Shown: positions 35,002-43,575 of the stretch, in pieces
Layout of the letters: every line of letters begins with the position of its first letter
How positions within the stretch are numbered: position 1 is the first letter of the stretch
Source: Patescibacteria group bacterium
GTDB lineage: Bacteria > Patescibacteria > Dojkabacteria > J137
NCBI GenBank assembly: GCA_963169855.1
Contig: CAUJCN010000002.1
Coordinates: 124,001-188,000, forward strand
Length of the DNA stretch: 64,000 nt
Direction: 5' to 3'
The notes under the pieces: model-generated
The model's database searches: none
The model's input: the letters and a program-made list of their open reading frames with translations, nothing else
What the model was told of the DNA's origin: nothing
Program-made: the position numbers and the translations under genes

Positions 35002-35946
35002 TTACTTGGTTGAGTCTATGCGTACCCAAGTCTTTTTGAAAGATTTTTTTAAAATTTTTCTTTCCCAGAAAATTGTTATCCACAGCCACAGTCTTGTTGG
35101 ATAAAGCATAATTGACCAGAACAATTCTTTTAGATTTGTAGCGTATTTTATAGGAAACCAGAAATACTCCAGTTCTCTCCAAAACGATCTAGTTTTAGTT
35201 TCGGTCTTAACAATTCCGTAATCCCAAAGTTGAACGTAGCCTCCAACAGATCTCTTCTTTTGTTTAAAGTAATCTGAAGAATTTTTAGGATATTTGACAT
35301 AAACAATTGCATTTGGCTCGTATTCGATTTTAAATCCTCGGTTGAAAATTTCGTATGAAAAGTATGCATCCTCAACCAAAGTATCTACAGGTGCCCTGAT
35401 ATCTGATTTTCGCATTGCGAAAAGATATCCACTGACTGGGAAGAACGGTCTTTTTTTAACAAATGTAGAGGATTTTCCAGAAGTTTCGTTTGATAAGTCG
35501 ATCATTCTTTTATGATGAGCCGCGTCAGATAAAAGATGCCCGAAGTATTCCATCATTGAGTTTTTTGAGTCTGAAGATCTAGGTCTTCCTGTTACAGCAA
35601 ATACTTCTTCGTTCTCAAAATGCTTTAGCATTTGATTGATAACGTTTTCTCCGTAATGAACATCTCCATCTCCGAAGAACCAGATATCACCTTTTGCGTT
35701 ATCCATTAGGTAATTAAGTTCTGCTGGTTTACCTTTACCTTTTCCATCTTTTACAAAGTCAGAAACCCAAACTTTATCTTCAATTCCTAACTCTCTTACT
35801 TTTTCTAAAGCTTTAGCAATTGTCTCTTGATCTGGAATACCTAAAAGCACCTCAAAATCGCCTCTAAAACCGTTTAGGAACGTTTCGATACATTTACCGA
35901 TAGTTTCCTCTTCGTGCCAAGCTGTAATTAGTAATGAGATTTTCAT
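35002..35946 (-). CDS. Glycosyltransferase family 2
   Basis: 314 residues. A GT-A fold begins with SLLITAWHEEETIGKCIETFL; the DxD-type motif is FGDGDVH (around residue 95), then DTLVEDAYFSYEIFNRGF (acceptor Glu-Asp) and KQKKRSVGGYVQL (QxxRW-like). One or two membrane-associated segments lie near the C-terminus (about 265-295). It probably adds sugar to a membrane-linked acceptor. TATAAT lies six bases before the ATG. Confidence 0.9.
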   Translation of the reverse strand: MKISLLITAWHEEETIGKCIETFLNGFRGDFEVLLGIPDQETIAKALEKVRELGIEDKVWVSDFVKDGKGKGKPAELNYLMDNAKGDIWFFGDGDVHYGENVINQMLKHFENEEVFAVTGRPRSSDSKNSMMEYFGHLLSDAAHHKRMIDLSNETSGKSSTFVKKRPFFPVSGYLFAMRKSDIRAPVDTLVEDAYFSYEIFNRGFKIEYEPNAIVYVKYPKNSSDYFKQKKRSVGGYVQLWDYGIVKTETKTRSFWRELEYFWFPIKYATNLKELFWSIMLYPTRLWLWITIFWERKILKKSFKKTWVRIDSTK

Positions 35947-35952
35947 AACGAA

Positions 35953-35958
35953 ATTATA
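35953..35958 (-). promoter_or_regulatory. -10 box of the GT2 gene
   Basis: TATAAT ends six bases before the ATG at 35946. Confidence 0.65.
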
Positions 35959-35973
35959 CCTTATCCTGATAAT

Positions 35974-36441
35974 TTAGATTAAAGGAAGTTGCTCTATTTC
36001 AACTAAATGTTCTTGAATATGTTCTATATCAACATTTATTGATTTGTGTGGAGTATCTTCTGCACTTGGACCGTACTGAGATTTCCAGTTATCCAACGAT
36101 AAAGATTTATACTTGTTGAGTAAGTTGCCCCAAGAAGCGGTAAACTCATCGTAAATTTGATCCCATGACTTTCCAGAACGTTTTTCTACTTCATATTTAT
36201 TAAAAGCATCAAGCTGACTATCTTTTATCCAATCCATTGGCGGTTTTCCGGAAGTAAGCAGACCCAGCTGTTTAATAGTTAACAAATTCCAACCGCTGAA
36301 GTGTGACATAACGTCCTTAATTGTCCATTCACCGAATACAATCTCATTTCTTTTATTTTCTGGAAAGTTATTGACCGCAGAAGTCATTTCTTTTATTGCT
36401 GATTCCAATTCAGTGATCAGCAGATTAACATCATTCAACAT
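35974..36441 (-). CDS. DinB/DfsB-like four-helix protein
   Basis: 155 residues, all helical. EWTIKDVMSHFSGWN (about 43-57) and DIEHIQEHLVEIE near the C-terminus supply the His residues typical of the DinB-like metal-binding bundle, closest to the ClbS/DfsB group. Members are metal-dependent hydrolases or thiol transferases; no substrate can be inferred. Confidence 0.75.
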   Translation of the reverse strand: MLNDVNLLITELESAIKEMTSAVNNFPENKRNEIVFGEWTIKDVMSHFSGWNLLTIKQLGLLTSGKPPMDWIKDSQLDAFNKYEVEKRSGKSWDQIYDEFTASWGNLLNKYKSLSLDNWKSQYGPSAEDTPHKSINVDIEHIQEHLVEIEQLPLI

Positions 36442-36558
36442 AATAATTCTAAGTGATTAATAATAAAATTATACATATTGTTGATGGAAGTGTCGAACTA
36501 TAAATGAGATGGCAACTTAGAACTTGTAAAAAATTCCGCAATGAATATACAATGTAAT

Positions 36559-37044
36559 ATGGAACAGAAACCAGAATTTGAAACTGTTTTAAACCTTCTA
36601 GCTGATATTGCTGGATACTTCGATGCTCTAAAAGTAAACTATCTCGTTTACGGCTCAATAGCTTATCTCATTTTTACAAAAGATTTGGGTCTTTACGTGA
36701 ATGACATAGATATTATCGTAAGCAAAGATGACTTTGACAGAATATCCGAAGTTTTCGCAAACAACGATCTTCCTTACAATTTAAATATCACTGAAAACGC
36801 AATTCATGCTAATCACAAAACACTAACAGGTAATGATGGTAAGCCCTTCGATGTATCGTTAGATTCCTTCGAACACTATTTCGAAGGACGGGGAATAACA
36901 TTCGAAGATTTCACTTCTGTCAAAATTGACGGAGCTGAAGTCAAAGTACTACCAAAAAACAAACTGATTGAGCTTTATGAAGGTAAGAGCAAGGATCAGA
37001 TTGTGGCGAGACAGCGATTAGAAACACTTATGAGGTCAGCCTAA
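36559..37044 (+). CDS. Nucleotidyltransferase-fold protein
   Basis: 161 residues from ATG 36559, chosen because TACAAT ends five bases before it; an in-frame ATG also exists at 36541. The minimal nucleotidyltransferase motif is clear: VYGSIAYLIF (GS) then NDIDIIVSKDDF (DxD). LKVLPKNKLIELYE resembles the C-terminal segment of AbiEii/DUF6036-like proteins. No toxin-antitoxin partner is obvious; the overlapping neighbour is a broken ASCH gene on the other strand. Confidence 0.75.
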   Translation: MEQKPEFETVLNLLADIAGYFDALKVNYLVYGSIAYLIFTKDLGLYVNDIDIIVSKDDFDRISEVFANNDLPYNLNITENAIHANHKTLTGNDGKPFDVSLDSFEHYFEGRGITFEDFTSVKIDGAEVKVLPKNKLIELYEGKSKDQIVARQRLETLMRSA

Positions 37045-37439
37045 TTGATTTAATATCCTCAACTGCAAGCCAAGCAGCAGCACTTCCAAAACCTTTCTTA
37101 TTAATTTCAAATGGACTTTCAGTTTTTGGATTAGTTAATCTGATGAGAGTTACAAATCTTTTTGGTTGATAAAATTCACTGTAAGTTCTATCAATCAAAC
37201 AAATATCATCTCCATAATCTCTTACAATTTTGTAGAACAAACTTTCATCTAAATTCTCAAACCGGATAACTTCGGAAACTTCTGCTGAAGCTGTAACTGG
37301 CTTTCCAGAATCTTTGAAGAATATTGTGTCGTCTTTACGTACCTTTCCCTAAGGAGTGATTTTGTTTACAGATCAACGTGATTCGATAACTTTTTCGCCA
37401 GAAAGTATTTTGGAAATGTAGCCATATTTTTTATTCATT
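37028..37439 (-). pseudogene. ASCH-domain protein broken by two in-frame stops
   Basis: One frame runs from ATG 37439 to the stop at 37028, interrupted by TGA after SGEKVIESR and TAG after SVNKITP. Bridging them gives a continuous ASCH domain (KYGYISKILSGEKVIESR-x-SVNKITP-x-GKVRKDDTIFFKDSG), where x are usually Trp and Tyr. The intact 3' part (37028-37240) alone would give 70 residues. ASCH domains bind RNA or modified nucleosides. A TAG next to the TGA argues for decay rather than recoding. Confidence 0.8.
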
Positions 37440-37456
37440 ATGGCAACGTGATGCAT

Positions 37457-37999
37457 TTACTTCAGACTAGTTATTAATCCCGATTCTATCTCATCTTTGA
37501 CTGTATCTTCGATAGTTTTATCTGTGAACTTAACTTCCCACAAATCATTCATTTTGAATATTAAAGTTCTGTGATGACCGTTATCTGATCTTACGAATTC
37601 TAAATCCCTTAAACCAAATTCTTTTTCAAGTTCATCAAAGTTAGGAACCCAAATTTCTGCATGGTCCAATCCAGATTTAAATGTCCCAACTTTTTCTGGC
37701 TTCGGCTCCATTATTTCTAAATAGAAAACACTACCAAAAGATGTAGTTTCAATTGCATTCTTAAGTCTAACTGTGGTGATCCTCCGATTATTCATCTGGA
37801 TGTAATTTGCTGAGGCGAAAAAAGCAAGGTTATCATTTATAAAGTTTTCATACTCTGAAGTATCTGAAAGCTTTACGGCAATGTGATCTATTTTATAAGG
37901 TACTAAATCTCGTAACCCTTTCACATCAAGATACTCTGTTAGAACACCTTCATATTCTTCAATTTTAGATACTAAAGTTTCTAATGTTAGTTTCTGCAT
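37457..37999 (-). CDS. YecM/VOC-fold protein
   Basis: 180 residues from ATG 37999. The frame opens further upstream to a TTG at 38077, but that part includes a tRNA-derived fragment and is unlikely to be coding. YKIDHIAVKLSDTSEYENF and GLDHAEIWVPN match the two metal-site strands of YecM, a vicinal-oxygen-chelate relative of unknown function. Length fits YecM (about 190). Confidence 0.7.
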   Translation of the reverse strand: MQKLTLETLVSKIEEYEGVLTEYLDVKGLRDLVPYKIDHIAVKLSDTSEYENFINDNLAFFASANYIQMNNRRITTVRLKNAIETTSFGSVFYLEIMEPKPEKVGTFKSGLDHAEIWVPNFDELEKEFGLRDLEFVRSDNGHHRTLIFKMNDLWEVKFTDKTIEDTVKDEIESGLITSLK

Positions 38000-38043
38000 A
38001 TCATTTTGTGAATAAATATATTTCAAATAAACCTGTAGAATAT

Positions 38044-38060
38044 GACGAGACTCGAACTCG
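38044..38060 (-). repeat. T-arm copy downstream of tRNA-Gly
   Basis: 17 bases identical to 38110-38126, the T-arm region of the adjacent tRNA-Gly. It lies on the 3' side of the tRNA and has no other tRNA parts around it. Confidence 0.75.
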
Positions 38061-38102
38061 TCTTTCGTAAAACTCAAGAGAGACTTATGTTGAAATCTTA
38101 AA

Positions 38103-38175
38103 AGCGATGGACGAGACTCGAACTCGCGACCTTTTCCTTGGCAAGGAAACGTTCTACCAATTGAACTACCATCGC
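38103..38175 (-). tRNA. tRNA-Gly (GCC)
   Basis: The acceptor GCGATGG pairs with CCATCGC. The D arm contains TTCAATTGGTAGAA, the anticodon stem TTTCC/GGAAA encloses TTGCCAA with anticodon GCC, and the T loop is TTCGAGT. Beyond the mature tRNA the acceptor pairing continues: AATCTTAAAAGCGATGG (38094-38110) is the exact complement of 38169-38185, a 17-bp stem. Partial tRNA copies lie on both sides. Confidence 0.95.
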
Positions 38176-38195
38176 TTTTAAGATTCTAACTGTAC

Positions 38196-38260
38196 TTCCT
38201 TGGCAAGGTGAGAAATGCCTCGGAGGCATTTCGGAATTCTACCAATTGAACTACATCTGC
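38196..38260 (-). pseudogene. 5'-half tRNA-Gly copy with inserted palindrome
   Basis: In transcript order it has the tRNA 5' strand with D arm (copy of TTCTACCAATTGAACTAC, 38237-38254). A perfect hairpin follows (GAAATGCCTC/GAGGCATTTC, 38212-38232), then the anticodon-arm core CCTTGCCAAGG (38196-38208). The T arm and 3' acceptor strand are absent. The duplicated part includes some upstream flank. It lies 20 bases 5' of the intact gene. Confidence 0.8.
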
Positions 38261-38339
38261 GTTTCAAGATTATATCAGATGAAAAGCATTATGGTAATCC
38301 CACCAAAGTGTTTCATCGTAATGAAACTCAAATAAGTGA

Positions 38340-38345
38340 TACAAT
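38340..38345 (+). promoter_or_regulatory. -10 box of msrB
   Basis: TGATACAAT ends five bases before the ATG at 38351. Confidence 0.55.
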
Positions 38346-38350
38346 AAGTT

Positions 38351-38746
38351 ATGGCATACAACGAACTTACAAACGAAGAAAAAAGAGTAATCGAAGACAA
38401 GGGAACTGAACATCCTTTTACAGGAGAATACGATGATTTTTACGTGACAGGAACTTTTATTTGCCGTAGATGCAATCTCCCATTGTTTAGTTCCAAAGCA
38501 AAATTCAATGCAAACTGCGGATGGCCAGCTTTTGATGATACATTTCCAAATGCGGTGAAAAGACTTACAGATACAGATGGGTACAGAACTGAAATTGAGT
38601 GCGCGAATTGCGATGCTCATTTGGGACATGAATTTACTGGTGAAGGATTTACCAAAAAAGATACTCGTCATTGTGTAAATTCAGTTTCAATAAAATTTGT
38701 TCCAGAAGGCGAAACATTGCCGGAAGGTTTAACACAACAAACATGA
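38351..38746 (+). CDS. msrB: Peptide-methionine (R)-S-oxide reductase MsrB
   Basis: Repairs oxidised methionine. Zinc ligands C38/C41 and C84/C87, the NCGWPAF signature (55-61), DAHLGHEF, and the catalytic C108 in RHCVNSVSIKF are all present. 131 residues is normal. Its TGA overlaps the ATG of the next gene (ATGA), so the two are coupled. Confidence 0.97.
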   Translation: MAYNELTNEEKRVIEDKGTEHPFTGEYDDFYVTGTFICRRCNLPLFSSKAKFNANCGWPAFDDTFPNAVKRLTDTDGYRTEIECANCDAHLGHEFTGEGFTKKDTRHCVNSVSIKFVPEGETLPEGLTQQT

Positions 38747-39228
38747 AAGGAGAGGATTACATAACACAAGGGTTAATTTTGGAATTCCAAGGAAAGGCAG
38801 ATACTTACGGAGAAAGAACAGATTCAAATGGCCAAGAAGTTAAGTTTGCTGAGGTTAAAAACCCAGATTTCAGATATACTGATACCTATCTAAATGCGAG
38901 AATTTCCAGTGGGGTAGACGAAGCAACATTCCCAGGAGGAAAGATAACAAGGGAATACGGCGGGCAAACAGAAGATGCTTCAGTTTTAGAACCCCTCGGA
39001 ATAACCGAAGCCGAAGTGTTTGAATTTCTTATTGAAATTATCTTAGCTAATGGTCCATTAACAAGATTAGCAAACGATTTTTCAACAACTGATGATGATT
39101 GGAAATACGAGTACATAGTAACTTACAAGGACAAAGATGAGACTGAAGTTTTAGGCACAGAGAAAATTTTCTACAAAGGAGTTCAGGTATTCATACATTA
39201 CTTCGACATCAAAGTAACCGAAAGCTAA
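38743..39228 (+). CDS. DUF5680-like protein
   Basis: 161 residues. The ATG at 38743 overlaps the msrB stop; an upstream in-frame ATG inside msrB is less likely. The C-terminal half (LTRLANDFSTTDDDWKYEYIVTY...LGTEKIFYKGVQVFIHYF) has the beta pattern of DUF5680 proteins. Function unknown. Confidence 0.6.
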   Translation: MKGEDYITQGLILEFQGKADTYGERTDSNGQEVKFAEVKNPDFRYTDTYLNARISSGVDEATFPGGKITREYGGQTEDASVLEPLGITEAEVFEFLIEIILANGPLTRLANDFSTTDDDWKYEYIVTYKDKDETEVLGTEKIFYKGVQVFIHYFDIKVTES

Positions 39229-39269
39229 TCATTCAAGCTCAAATTTCCGGATTCAAACTTCTGGCTTCT

Positions 39270-39297
39270 AGCTTTTAGCTTTTAGCTTTTAGCTTTT
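39270..39297. repeat. Short tandem repeat
   Basis: Four head-to-tail copies of AGCTTTT lie in the 131-bp gap before the oxidoreductase gene; the unit could expand or contract by slippage. Confidence 0.85.
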
Positions 39298-39359
39298 TAA
39301 GTATTATCTTCAAAACCACATGGTTTTAATATAGTATGTAAGAGTAACATCACAAAATT

Positions 39360-40607
39360 ATGTATCACGTTTACGATTGCATTATAGTTGGAGGCGGAAT
39401 TTCCGGTCTTGTTTGTGCGCACGAATTAAAAAAGCAAGGTAAAGATGTTTTAGTAATCGAATCTGGAAGTATTGGCGGAAGGATGGAAACTATAGAAATG
39501 CATGGACACAAGATAGATCTAGCTGCAGGATTCATTCTCGACTCTTACAAGGAGTTACTCAAGGTAGCTAAGGACGTTGGATTAAAGCCTGTTAAAAGTA
39601 AAATTGAAATGAATATTGGTATTGTAGAGAAAAATCGAAAAATCAAAGATGCATCACCTATTCATACAAGCCTGGCTACCAAAGTTGAACTTGTAAAAAC
39701 TGCAGTTTTAAACCTACACCAACTAGCAACCCACGATATTACAGACTATTCAACTTTAACAAAAAAAGACGAAAACTTAGCCGCTTGGCTTAATCAACAA
39801 ATCAATCATGAATTTCTCGATGAGATTATCAACCCTCTTAGTAACGATTTATTTTTTTACGGAGCAGAACATTTCTCAAAAAACCTTTTCTTTGGACTGA
39901 TGCGTTACGTAATTGGTAGCAATCAAATGAACTTTCCTAACGGAATTGGCGAACTAAGTAAGAAGCTAGCTGAGAATCTTTCAATAATCGAAAACACACG
40001 AATTGGCAGTATAGTTGAGAAAGCAGATCATGTTGAACTTACATATGGTTCTTTCCCATTTAGAAAGAAGATAAAAGGGAGAAAAGTGATAGTTTCTGTT
40101 CAAGGTAATCGGGTACTAAACTTGCTGTCTGTTCCAACTGAATCACAGAGAAACTTTTTCAAACAGATAAAATACTCATCTACAATAAAGCTGTTTGGGA
40201 TAAGTAACGCAGATGAATTTAAGTCTCATAATCGCGTTTACTTTAATGGTCATAAATCCCTTGCATCTGTGAACGTAGTTAATCAGGAGGAAAATGAATC
40301 ATTAATCTCAGTTGGCTTAAAACACGAGTATTCAAAACATATTTTAGATGAAAAGTGGAGTGATAATCATATTATTCAGGAAGTAAAGAAACTCGATCCT
40401 AGTCTAGCAAATGTAAAATTTATAAAAGTTCAGAGATGGGCATCGGCTGTACCTATGTTTACACCTAATCACATTCAAAACATAGACTCATACCAAAACA
40501 CGATTAATACTAGTGGGATAGTATTCTGCGGTGATTATTTAGTTGGTCCTTTTGTAGAAGGCGCTGTTATTTCAGGACTTCGTGCAGCAGAGAAAATATT
40601 AGGTTAA
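39360..40607 (+). CDS. FAD-dependent amine-oxidase/PPOX-like oxidoreductase
   Basis: 415 residues. The Rossmann FAD motif DCIIVGGGISGLVCAHEL (residues 6-23) and GGRMET (about 39-44) start the protein, and FCGDYLVGPFVEGAVISGLRAAEKIL ends it. This is the layout of flavin amine oxidases and protoporphyrinogen/carotenoid-type dehydrogenases. No heme or carotenoid genes are nearby, so the substrate is unknown. Confidence 0.85.
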   Translation: MYHVYDCIIVGGGISGLVCAHELKKQGKDVLVIESGSIGGRMETIEMHGHKIDLAAGFILDSYKELLKVAKDVGLKPVKSKIEMNIGIVEKNRKIKDASPIHTSLATKVELVKTAVLNLHQLATHDITDYSTLTKKDENLAAWLNQQINHEFLDEIINPLSNDLFFYGAEHFSKNLFFGLMRYVIGSNQMNFPNGIGELSKKLAENLSIIENTRIGSIVEKADHVELTYGSFPFRKKIKGRKVIVSVQGNRVLNLLSVPTESQRNFFKQIKYSSTIKLFGISNADEFKSHNRVYFNGHKSLASVNVVNQEENESLISVGLKHEYSKHILDEKWSDNHIIQEVKKLDPSLANVKFIKVQRWASAVPMFTPNHIQNIDSYQNTINTSGIVFCGDYLVGPFVEGAVISGLRAAEKILG

Positions 40608-40641
40608 CCTTCCGCTGCTTTCCATATCACAGAAAATATAC

Positions 40642-40647
40642 GATAAT
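40642..40647 (+). promoter_or_regulatory. -10 box of the DUF368 gene
   Basis: GATAAT ends seven bases before the ATG at 40655. Confidence 0.45.
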
Positions 40648-40654
40648 AGAACTT

Positions 40655-41569
40655 ATGAAAAAATTTGCAAATATAATTCGAGGTTTTGTAATGGGAGTGG
40701 CCGAAATAGTTCCAGGGGTAAGCGGATCAACATTAGCGCTAGCTATGGGAATTTACGATGACTTTATTGGACTGCTTTATTCTGTTGCTGAATTTGCAAA
40801 GACTTTAACAAGATTTGTAATTCGAAAAACTGATTTGGCGTCTCTTAAAAAGTCTTTCTTCGACATTAAATTTGAGTTTGGAATCCCACTAGTTGTGGGA
40901 ATGGGAATTGCGATCGCACTACTGGCAGGAGTATTGTCTCACTTACTAGAAACTAATAAGCCGGAAGTATACGCATTCTTTTTTGGACTTGTGTTGACAT
41001 CAATATACCTTCCATATAAAGAACTTACCAAGTTTGGCTTTAGAGAATTTTTAATCGCAGCAGTAACTTTTGGCATATTTTTCATTCTTTTCAGTTTGAA
41101 TTCGGTAGAATTTACAGAATTGCCTTCTCCAATCTACTTCTTCGGTGCCGGTATGCTTGCTATTTCAGCAATGGTGTTACCTGGTGTTAGCGGTTCATTC
41201 ATAATGGTTTTACTAGGAGTTTACGATTTCGTTTTAGGATTTATTAAAAAACTTCTGTCCTTCGAAATTAGCCAGTCAGAATTCATTTCATTTGCCTTAT
41301 TCGGTTTTGGAATTCTTTTAGGATTTATATTCTTCGTAAGACTATTGAAATACACTTTAAATAATTACTCTAACGTTGTATTTTCTTTCCTGATAGGAAT
41401 TATGATAGCTTCTTTGAAAGTACTATGGCCATTTGATGCAGGAAGTTCTGCAACTCCACTTGCACTAGTTCTATTAGTAGCGATTGGAGGATCGGTGACT
41501 TTCTTAGTAACTTGGGTTTCGAATCAAAGCAACAAAGACAAACTCGAAATAAAGCCTGAACCAGTTTAA
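40655..41569 (+). CDS. popT: DUF368 polyprenyl-phosphate transporter
   Basis: A 304-residue polytopic membrane protein with the two inverted-topology PGVSGS motifs (VAEIVPGVSGSTLALAMGIYDDF near 17-39 and MVLPGVSGSFIMVLLGVYDFV near 175-195). DUF368 members have been shown to return undecaprenyl phosphate across the membrane. This fits the glycan and peptidoglycan genes in the window. The gene symbol is by family inference. Confidence 0.88.
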   Translation: MKKFANIIRGFVMGVAEIVPGVSGSTLALAMGIYDDFIGLLYSVAEFAKTLTRFVIRKTDLASLKKSFFDIKFEFGIPLVVGMGIAIALLAGVLSHLLETNKPEVYAFFFGLVLTSIYLPYKELTKFGFREFLIAAVTFGIFFILFSLNSVEFTELPSPIYFFGAGMLAISAMVLPGVSGSFIMVLLGVYDFVLGFIKKLLSFEISQSEFISFALFGFGILLGFIFFVRLLKYTLNNYSNVVFSFLIGIMIASLKVLWPFDAGSSATPLALVLLVAIGGSVTFLVTWVSNQSNKDKLEIKPEPV

Positions 41570-41615
41570 GGTTCAATTAATCTTCCTCTATATGCCATCA
41601 ACACAGCTTTTACTG

Positions 41616-41621
41616 TATAAT
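41616..41621 (+). promoter_or_regulatory. -10 box of lepA
   Basis: TGTATAAT ends eight bases before the ATG at 41630. Confidence 0.65.
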
Positions 41622-41629
41622 CCAACAGT

Positions 41630-43543
41630 ATGAATAATATTAGAAACTTTTGCATAATCGCACATATAGATCACGGCAAGTCAACTCTTGCGGATAGACT
41701 TATTGAGTACACAGGTGCAGTTGCAAGCCGAGAAATGAAGGACAGAATGATGGACACCTTGGAATTGGAGCAAGAAAGAGGTATTACTATCAAATTACAG
41801 ACAGCAAGATTGAATTATCCCTACAAGGGTGACAAAGCTGAAAAGGGTGCTTACATTCTTAATATGATCGATACTCCAGGGCATGTAGACTTTAGTTACG
41901 AGGTTTCTAGATCTGTAGCTGCTTGCGAAGGATGTTTGCTATTGGTAGACGCTACTCAAGGAATTCAAGCTCAAACTCTAACAACAGTTTACAAGGCAAT
42001 GGAATACAATCTACAAATTATTCCTGTACTGAACAAAGTAGATATGGATATTGCAGAAGTCGATAGAGTAAAAAAAGAAATGATCGACACTTTTGGATTT
42101 AAAGATGAAGACATAATTTTGGCTTCTGGTAAATCAGGAATTGGAGTTCCAGAAATCTTAGATACTATTGTGGAGAAAATCCCAGCTCCCGATTTAGATA
42201 TGAGTTTGATCTTTACGCCTGATAAAGGTTTTGCTACTCAACCACCAAAAGCTTTAGTTTTTGATGCATTTTATCACGAATACAAAGGAGTAACCGCTTT
42301 AGTAAAAGTACTTTCAGGAGAATTCAAATTTGGGGATGAAATGTATTTGCTTGGAACTAGTGAAAAAATCTCTCCAATTGAAGTTGGGTACTTAACTCCA
42401 AAAATGTTCAAATCAAATGTTATTAAACAAGGCGAAGTAGGATACATCGCAACTGGACTTAAAGACATTCATAAAGTTCATTCTGGAGATACAATCACAA
42501 AAGTTTTAGATGATGAGCAGCAGCTTTTAGTCGAACCAATTACTGGATATAAATCTCCGCAGCCAATGGTTTTTGCCAGTTTATACCCTGTAGAAGCTAA
42601 CGACTACGAACAATTCAAAGAAGCTTTAGAGAAACTATCTTTGAACGATGCAGCGTTGACTTATCAAAAAGAATATTCTGCAGCATTAGGAACTGGCTTT
42701 GTCTGTGGATTTCTTGGACTATTACACTTAGAAATTACTCAAGATAGATTAGAAAGAGAATATGGAATTGATTTGATTGGAACAACACCAACTGTAGAAT
42801 TCAGAATTAAATTATCAACAACAGATTATTCAAAAGTCTCTAATATCAACGTTTCAAATATTGATACCGAAACAAATATCGCAACAATCAGAACTGCCGC
42901 AGAATTCCCGGATGGAAGTTTATTCTCTGTAGTTTACGAACCATTTGTAAATTTGGAAATCTTAACCCCAGAAGAATATATTGGACCAATAATGCAATTG
43001 TGTCAGGAGAAAAGAGGGACATACAAATCTATGGATTTCTTGACTAAAACAGCTTCAGAAAAGAAGCATGCAATTTTGAAATATGAAATGCCAACTGTAG
43101 AAATTATTGTTAACTTCTTCGATAAGTTAAAGTCAATTTCTCATGGATACGCATCCATGGATTATTCTTTCCTAGATTACAAACCAGGAGATATTGTTAA
43201 AGTTGGGATTCTTGTAAACGACGAACCAGTCGAAGCGTTATCGTTCTTGACACATAGAGGAAACGCGGCTAGAAGAGGAAAAGAAGTTGTAGAAAAGTTG
43301 AAAGAAATTATTCCAAGACAAAACTTTAAAGTGCCTATTCAAGCAGCAATCGGAGGACAAATTATTGCAAGAGAAACAATTCCTCCATTCAGAAAAGACG
43401 TTTTAGCTAAACTTTACGGAGGAGATGTTACTAGAAAATTAAAGTTGTTAGAAAAACAGAAAAAAGGAAAGAAAAAGATGAAGACTTTTGGAAGTGTTGA
43501 AATTCCTAAGGAGGCGTTCTTGGAAGCGTTAAAGGTAGATTAA
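41630..43543 (+). CDS. lepA: Elongation factor 4 (LepA)
   Basis: A ribosomal GTPase linked to back-translocation and 30S assembly. The GTPase motifs are AHIDHGKST (about 10-18), DTPGHVDFSYE (about 81-91) and NKVD (about 134-137). The C-terminal LepA-specific part is complete (LDYKPGDIVKVGILVNDEPVEALSFL and later KDVLAKLYGGDVTRKLKLLEKQKKGKKKMK). 637 residues against about 600 in most bacteria. No signal peptidase gene follows. Confidence 0.97.
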   Translation: MNNIRNFCIIAHIDHGKSTLADRLIEYTGAVASREMKDRMMDTLELEQERGITIKLQTARLNYPYKGDKAEKGAYILNMIDTPGHVDFSYEVSRSVAACEGCLLLVDATQGIQAQTLTTVYKAMEYNLQIIPVLNKVDMDIAEVDRVKKEMIDTFGFKDEDIILASGKSGIGVPEILDTIVEKIPAPDLDMSLIFTPDKGFATQPPKALVFDAFYHEYKGVTALVKVLSGEFKFGDEMYLLGTSEKISPIEVGYLTPKMFKSNVIKQGEVGYIATGLKDIHKVHSGDTITKVLDDEQQLLVEPITGYKSPQPMVFASLYPVEANDYEQFKEALEKLSLNDAALTYQKEYSAALGTGFVCGFLGLLHLEITQDRLEREYGIDLIGTTPTVEFRIKLSTTDYSKVSNINVSNIDTETNIATIRTAAEFPDGSLFSVVYEPFVNLEILTPEEYIGPIMQLCQEKRGTYKSMDFLTKTASEKKHAILKYEMPTVEIIVNFFDKLKSISHGYASMDYSFLDYKPGDIVKVGILVNDEPVEALSFLTHRGNAARRGKEVVEKLKEIIPRQNFKVPIQAAIGGQIIARETIPPFRKDVLAKLYGGDVTRKLKLLEKQKKGKKKMKTFGSVEIPKEAFLEALKVD

Positions 43544-43575
43544 AATGATTCGTGAAGTAAGTATTTAGCTCCTAC

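Noticed and set aside
38000..38077. N-terminal extension of the YecM-like gene from TTG 38077.
   Set aside because: It would translate a tRNA T-arm fragment and starts with TTG; ATG 37999 fits the family length.
38196..38260. A second functional tRNA-Gly gene.
   Set aside because: There is no T arm or 3' acceptor strand and a hairpin interrupts the core.
39270..39297. Tandem repeat as a CRISPR array.
   Set aside because: Units are 7 bp without spacers, and no cas genes are visible; I saw no CRISPR array in the window.
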